A stretch of DNA of 64,000 bases from G963668185 sp965237445 (GTDB lineage: Bacteria > Chloroflexota > Dehalococcoidia > Lucifugimonadales > G963668185). Under the pieces are notes generated by a model, which was not told where the DNA came from, did not search any database, and worked only from the letters and a program-made list of their open reading frames with translations. The stretch spans positions 1,674,001 through 1,738,000 of the forward strand of contig OZ250142.1 of assembly GCA_965237445.1 (NCBI GenBank), written 5' to 3'. The stretch's first letter is position 1. Every line of letters begins with the position of its first letter. The translations under genes were made by a program, and so were the position numbers. Of the stretch, positions 60,446 to 64,000 are shown piece by piece.

Positions 60446-60730
60446 ATGGCTACCCTGCGCAAGAGCGACATCACATCGAGAGTTTCCACAAATCTCGGTG
60501 GATCTCTAGCCCAGGGTGAAGCTGCGCTCAACGCCGTTTTGGATAGCATCCAGGATGCCCTGGCCGCGGGTGACCGCGTCGTGCTGACCGGCTTTGGTTC
60601 CTTCGAGGTCAGGAAGGTCAAGGCCCGCCGTGTGAAGCCTATCCGGGGTGGCGATCTCGTTACCGTCCCTGCTCACAAGAGGGTTGGCTTTACTCCCGGC
60701 GTAGAGTTGAACGGCGCCGTCAAGGACTAG
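60446..60730 (+). CDS. hup: HU-family DNA-binding protein
   Basis: 94 residues from the ATG at 60446 with AAAGGA in front. DNABII core: KSDITSRVSTNLGGS, LTGFGSFEVRKVKAR and the PAHKRVGFTPG end of the arm. It bends and compacts DNA. Confidence 0.95.
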   Translation: MATLRKSDITSRVSTNLGGSLAQGEAALNAVLDSIQDALAAGDRVVLTGFGSFEVRKVKARRVKPIRGGDLVTVPAHKRVGFTPGVELNGAVKD

Positions 60731-60766
60731 CGGACCCGGTCCACATCCGACTGATCGTCCCGCCGA

Positions 60767-61600
60767 TTAGCGCGGGATGCCCTGTCCGAACTCGCTGCAC
60801 TCGTCCAGCACAGCCATCGTCTCGTGCACTTCCGTAGCGATGTCTGTGACCCACTGGTCCTGCTCTGAAGGCTCGGACACTCCGAACTTGCTCATCACGG
60901 CTATCGCGTAAGGCCTTCGGGGCAGGAAGACGATGCCCGCGTCGTTGCGTACTCGCGCCATCGCCCCCGGCTTGTTGGCAAGCGGAACGTCCTCGGGGAT
61001 GGCCTTCGCCAGAGGCGAGTTGATCGGCTTCCTCAGGATGTCCAGACACTGCTGCGCTACGCCCTGTGACGGCCTGCCGTTATGCAGGCTTGACAGCATC
61101 GCGACGCAGTCGGCAGGGGTAGAAGTGTTCTCGTAGTTCCTGGCAACTGCATCGAAGTCCTGCATCTTCCTTCGCAGCGTAGTTGCCGTGAGCCCTAGGT
61201 CTCTCACCATCCGGTTCGTGTCTTCGATCCCGGCCATATCGATGCACAGGTTCGTCGCCGTGTTGTCTGACACTATGATCATCAGCACCGCGAGATTGAG
61301 GGCCGTCAGGTGGCACCCGTTTTCCAGGTAAGCAAGAACGCCGCTGCCCGGAGTGTATGTTTCCGGCGCCACGTGAACGATCTCCTCCAGGTCCAGTTCG
61401 GCCGCCTCCGCCTTTTGAAGCAGACGGGTCAGGATATGAATCTTGATCGTCGATGCTGTGGGGAACACCTCATCCGCGTTGATTCCAAAGCCTCCCGGCC
61501 TTGTCAGGTCCTTTACGCAGACTCCTGCCACGCCGGGAAAATCGTTGACCATCTCGGCCACGCGTCTCTCTAGGTTCTGCCAGAGTAGAGTGTTGGACAT
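60767..61600 (-). CDS. Class A beta-lactamase-fold serine hydrolase, no signal peptide
   Basis: 277 residues. Class A motifs: Ser50-x-x-Lys53 (TASTIKIHI), SDN at 111-113 (IVSDNTATNL) and KPG in ANKPGAMARVRND in place of KTG. The Glu of the omega loop is not obvious. There is no export signal, so it acts in the cytosol and is probably not a resistance enzyme; such proteins are esterase- or peptidase-like. It converges on the HU gene. Confidence 0.85.
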   Translation of the reverse strand: MSNTLLWQNLERRVAEMVNDFPGVAGVCVKDLTRPGGFGINADEVFPTASTIKIHILTRLLQKAEAAELDLEEIVHVAPETYTPGSGVLAYLENGCHLTALNLAVLMIIVSDNTATNLCIDMAGIEDTNRMVRDLGLTATTLRRKMQDFDAVARNYENTSTPADCVAMLSSLHNGRPSQGVAQQCLDILRKPINSPLAKAIPEDVPLANKPGAMARVRNDAGIVFLPRRPYAIAVMSKFGVSEPSEQDQWVTDIATEVHETMAVLDECSEFGQGIPR

Positions 61601-61737
61601 TTGAGGGTGACCTCTCAGGACTGCTAGGGGTTCACAGGTAGGCTAGCCGGATTGTACAGTCTCCCGTCACCTCTTTCACTCTCATACGCGTTTTGCTATA
61701 TTCAACTCAAATCTCTCTCTTTCCGGGGGTGAACCAT

Positions 61738-62877
61738 ATGGCTGTTCCGGGCATGAAGCAGCTTCGCAGGGCCTACGGTTTCGACGAAGTCTCTATAGTC
61801 CCGGGTCAGGTCACGATTAACCCCGAGCTCACCGACATTGGTTTCTCTATCGACGGCATCCAGTTGGACGCCCCTGTACTGGCCTCCGCCATGGACGCCA
61901 TCGTAGACCCCGCCTTCGCCGGCAGCATGGCGCGCATGGGCGGCATGGCCGTCTTGAACCTCGAGGGCATACAGACCAGGTATGAAGATCCCCATGATGC
62001 ATTGACTCGAATCGTGGACGCGCCGCAGGAGGAGGTGACTTCCGTTCTCCAGGAAGTCTACTCCGCCCCCATCAACGATCATCTGGTGGGGGCGCGGGTC
62101 CAGGAGATGAAGAGTAACGGCGCCCATGGCGCCGTTTCCGTTACCCCCGCTAACACCAAGCGGCTAGCTTCCGTCGCCGTCGAGGCAGGCGCGGACATGG
62201 TACTCGTCCAGTCAACCGTGACCACCGCGCGCCACATTTCCAAGAGCATACGCGGCCTCATTCTCTCCGAGCTCGTTGAAATGCTGAAGATTCCTGTGAT
62301 TGTCGGCAACACCGTCTCGTACGGAGCCACTCTGGAGCTGATGGAGACCGGGATTCAGGGCATCCTGGTCGGTGTCGGTCCCGGCGCCGCCTGCACAACT
62401 CGGGAAGTCACCGGCATAGGCGTTCCTCAGGTCACTGCAACCCTGGAATGCGCTGCGGCGCGCGACGCTTTCTTCAAGGACACAGGAAAGTACGTTCCAA
62501 TCATCACCGATGGCGGAATCCGCACCGGCGGAGACCTCTGCAAGTCGTTCGCGTGCGGCGCCGACGCCGTGATGATCGGCACGCCGTTCGCGCAGGCCGA
62601 AGAAGCCCCCGGCAGAGGCCACAACTGGGGCATGGCCGCGCCCCACGCCGCGCTGCCAAGGGGCACTCGCGTAAACGTCGGCGTGAAGGGCAGCCTGGAG
62701 CAGATTCTGTACGGTCCGACGTCCGTGACCAACGGCACGCAGAACCTCCTCGGCGCGCTGCAGGGCTGCATGAGCTACCTGGGCGCCATGGACATCCGCG
62801 AAATGCACTCCGCTGAGATGGTCGTAGCACCGGCGGTCAAGACCGAAGGAAAGCACTACCAGCTCGGCTTCGAGTAG
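61738..62877 (+). CDS. guaB3: GuaB3-family IMP dehydrogenase-like protein
   Basis: 379 residues from the ATG at 61738 with GGGGGTGA upstream. It has the IMPDH TIM-barrel with the catalytic loop GVGPGAACTTREVTG and the phosphate-binding GADAVMIGTPFA, but no CBS domains, as in the GuaB3 family. Such proteins catalyse or support the IMP to XMP step of GMP synthesis; activity of this subfamily is less certain than that of classic GuaB. Confidence 0.9.
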   Translation: MAVPGMKQLRRAYGFDEVSIVPGQVTINPELTDIGFSIDGIQLDAPVLASAMDAIVDPAFAGSMARMGGMAVLNLEGIQTRYEDPHDALTRIVDAPQEEVTSVLQEVYSAPINDHLVGARVQEMKSNGAHGAVSVTPANTKRLASVAVEAGADMVLVQSTVTTARHISKSIRGLILSELVEMLKIPVIVGNTVSYGATLELMETGIQGILVGVGPGAACTTREVTGIGVPQVTATLECAAARDAFFKDTGKYVPIITDGGIRTGGDLCKSFACGADAVMIGTPFAQAEEAPGRGHNWGMAAPHAALPRGTRVNVGVKGSLEQILYGPTSVTNGTQNLLGALQGCMSYLGAMDIREMHSAEMVVAPAVKTEGKHYQLGFE

Positions 62878-63132
62878 TCCCACTGCCTGCTTGAGTTTCT
62901 CCTTCCGTTACTGAAGATACTCCTAAGCCTTGGGTGAGTATCAAGAATCTCCTTCCCTTTGTCGGAGACCTTTGCGTCGCCGTCACTCTCGCCACCAGAT
63001 GTGGCTTTCTGACCCCTTCCCCAGTCTGCTGGGGAAGGTCGGGATGGGGTTTCCCCGGCACCCATCAACTCATGCCAATGTTTTCCAAAGGGGAAAGGCT
63101 CAGCCCGTTCTGAGGCTACAGATGCGGCGACG
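62878..63132. other. Repeat-bearing intergenic region
   Basis: 255 bases holding a GCAAAGGTCTCC-type copy (about 62946-62977, minus) and the second copy of the ccttccccag palindrome element. No gene is seen. Confidence 0.5.
63006..63055 (-). repeat. Dispersed inverted-repeat element (ccttccccagcagactgggg), copy 2
   Basis: The reverse complement matches 18676-18725 over about 50 bases, including the ggggaa-ccccatccc arm before the palindrome. Confidence 0.7.
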
Positions 63133-63702
63133 GTGATTGCCTCCGAATTCGGCGACCGCCGGCTTGAACGCCCACCCTCGCTTCAAGACGTAACCGACAC
63201 TCCCGGCGCGTACGTGCTCTTCCTCGAACTGCCGCGTCCCGCCTGCGTCTCCGTTGGCGCACTCGGCAACCTGGACTTCCCCGCCGCTTCTTACGCGTAC
63301 GTCGGCTCGGCGATGGGCGGCCTCTCCCGCCGCGTTCGACGCTACGCTCGGCCCGTCACACGGCCCCGCTGGCACATCGACTACATGCTCCCTTACACGC
63401 GAAACGTCACCCTCCTGACCGCCGAGTCGCACGAACGCATCGAGTGCAAAATCGCAATGGCCCTCGCCGGGTCGCTGCCCTCCGTGCCCCGCTTCGGCTC
63501 TAGCGACTGCCGTTGCGAGAGCCACCTCTTCTCCGCGTCCCACTACGAAGAAGCTCTCGCCGCCGCTTCGGATGCCATCCGTCACACCGGAGCCGTTCCC
63601 ACGCTCCACCAAGCGTCGCCCTGTAGCCACCTCGCACGCTCACCAAGTCCTGCCAGACCGCACAACATTATTTGTCATTTCGAGCGAAGCCGAGAAATCT
63701 AA
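63133..63702 (+). CDS. DUF123 (GIY-YIG-like, Uri) endonuclease family protein
   Basis: 189 residues, GTG start. DUF123 motifs: TPGAYVLFLELPRP, the FPAASYAYVGSAMGGLSRRVRRY core, WHIDYML, and GSSDCRCESHLF. Related domains are sometimes fused to endonuclease III and belong to the GIY-YIG-like nucleases. The last residues (ICHFERSREI) come from the dispersed repeat at 63668-63704, so the natural end was probably near residue 160. Confidence 0.82.
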   Translation: MIASEFGDRRLERPPSLQDVTDTPGAYVLFLELPRPACVSVGALGNLDFPAASYAYVGSAMGGLSRRVRRYARPVTRPRWHIDYMLPYTRNVTLLTAESHERIECKIAMALAGSLPSVPRFGSSDCRCESHLFSASHYEEALAAASDAIRHTGAVPTLHQASPCSHLARSPSPARPHNIICHFERSREI

Positions 63703-63880
63703 GAGCGTCGTCACAGGAAAATCGCTGCTGCGACACATCTCCGCACGTAACCCTCACGCACGCTCGCCAGTTCCTGCCAGACCGCACAGCAATTGTCATT
63801 TCGAGCGAAGCCGAGAAATCTCAGATCGTCGTCAAGGGAAATCGCTGCCCCCTCGACACATCTCCGCTCCCTGACACTAC
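63633..63880 (+). repeat. Two imperfect tandem copies of a 124-base unit
   Basis: Units start at 63633 and 63757 with cgcacgctc. Each contains cctgccagaccgcaca, the core tcatttcgagcgaagccgag and then cgctg-cgacacatctccgc. This unit embeds the dispersed repeat family also present at 7085-7268. Confidence 0.75.
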
Positions 63881-64000
63881 GCTCGCGCCGATGGACCTCA
63901 CAACAACAGCGTCGTCCGACTTCTGGTCCCTTCTCCCCTCCGTGGGAGAAGGTTAGCAACTGTCTTGAGTGTCAAGAGATTCTGGCAGGCTGAGTGTGTT
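63881..64000. other. Window end, no gene recognised
   Basis: Contains a hairpin repeat cttctcccctccgtgggaga (63930-63949) related to the cccttgatgggagagg family. No coding frame is supported. Confidence 0.4.

Noticed and set aside
1..64000. tRNA or rRNA genes
   Set aside because: No tRNA T-loop (ggttcgantcc) with a matching acceptor stem and no rRNA signature was found by eye. The only structured RNAs supported are the SRP RNA, the T-box and the phage leader.

Overview
The window is a 64-kb piece of a high-GC bacterial chromosome. Gene content points to Chloroflexota, most plausibly a SAR202-like/Dehalococcoidia lineage. The clues are a SufBCD-SufU-Rieske-SufS operon with a TTG start, a GuaB3-type IMP dehydrogenase, a fused AccD-AccA carboxyltransferase, a T-box leader on ilvB, an enolase-superfamily dehydratase with MDR and MaoC partners, and many dispersed hairpin repeats. 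The phylum assignment is inference from gene families; there is no rRNA or tRNA in the window.

Layout. 1-3 kb: end of an unknown gene, a small conserved protein, an NAD-dependent epimerase and a nucleoside hydrolase. 3-6 kb: an AT-richer accessory island with a TIR-domain gene translationally coupled to RNase HI, then a VapBC toxin-antitoxin pair, bordered by broken gene tails. 6-16 kb: an SRPBCC protein facing the iron-sulfur (suf) operon, which carries two SufU scaffolds, a Rieske ferredoxin and an unusual four-domain rhodanese. 16-23 kb: solute-binding lipoprotein, flippase-like membrane protein, TatD, a YIP1-like protein, SRP RNA, RsmA, IspE. 23-26 kb: a phage-tail cassette. 26-36 kb: an acyl-ligase/ACP/acyltransferase fusion, several toxin-antitoxin modules, an alpha/beta-hydrolase, and a frameshifted enolase gene next to an MDR-MaoC gene. 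36-40.5 kb: a phage-head cassette (protease, capsid, and decayed connector/tail genes). 40.7-50 kb: T-box, ilvBNC, leuA, leuC, leuD for branched-chain amino acids, interrupted by accessory small-gene pairs. 50.5-60 kb: a minus-strand housekeeping run (accDA, ftsK, rnj, udg, acpP, nusB, fabD, rpmF, DUF177). 60-64 kb: HU, a class A beta-lactamase-fold hydrolase, guaB3, a DUF123 nuclease and repeats.

Three themes deserve attention. First, small accessory cassettes (mostly toxin-antitoxin) sit just downstream of host genes, and beyond each cassette lies a second, diverged copy of the host gene's 3' end (leuD/HicAB, alpha/beta-hydrolase/RelE-HTH, nucleoside hydrolase and SRPBCC/TIR-RNase H-VapBC). 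This looks like insertion with exchange of the gene tail. Second, phage head and tail genes lie in two cassettes about 10 kb apart, with no portal, terminase, tape measure or integrase. Both are driven by near-identical strong promoters carrying a GAAC-N4-type operator. Third, a TIR protein with an N-terminal domain resembling the RNase HIII substrate-binding domain is coupled to RNase HI, suggesting an RNA:DNA-hybrid-linked defence module.

Frameshifts cluster between 32.7 and 37.3 kb (vapC, the enolase gene and three phage genes), whereas the housekeeping genes elsewhere are intact.
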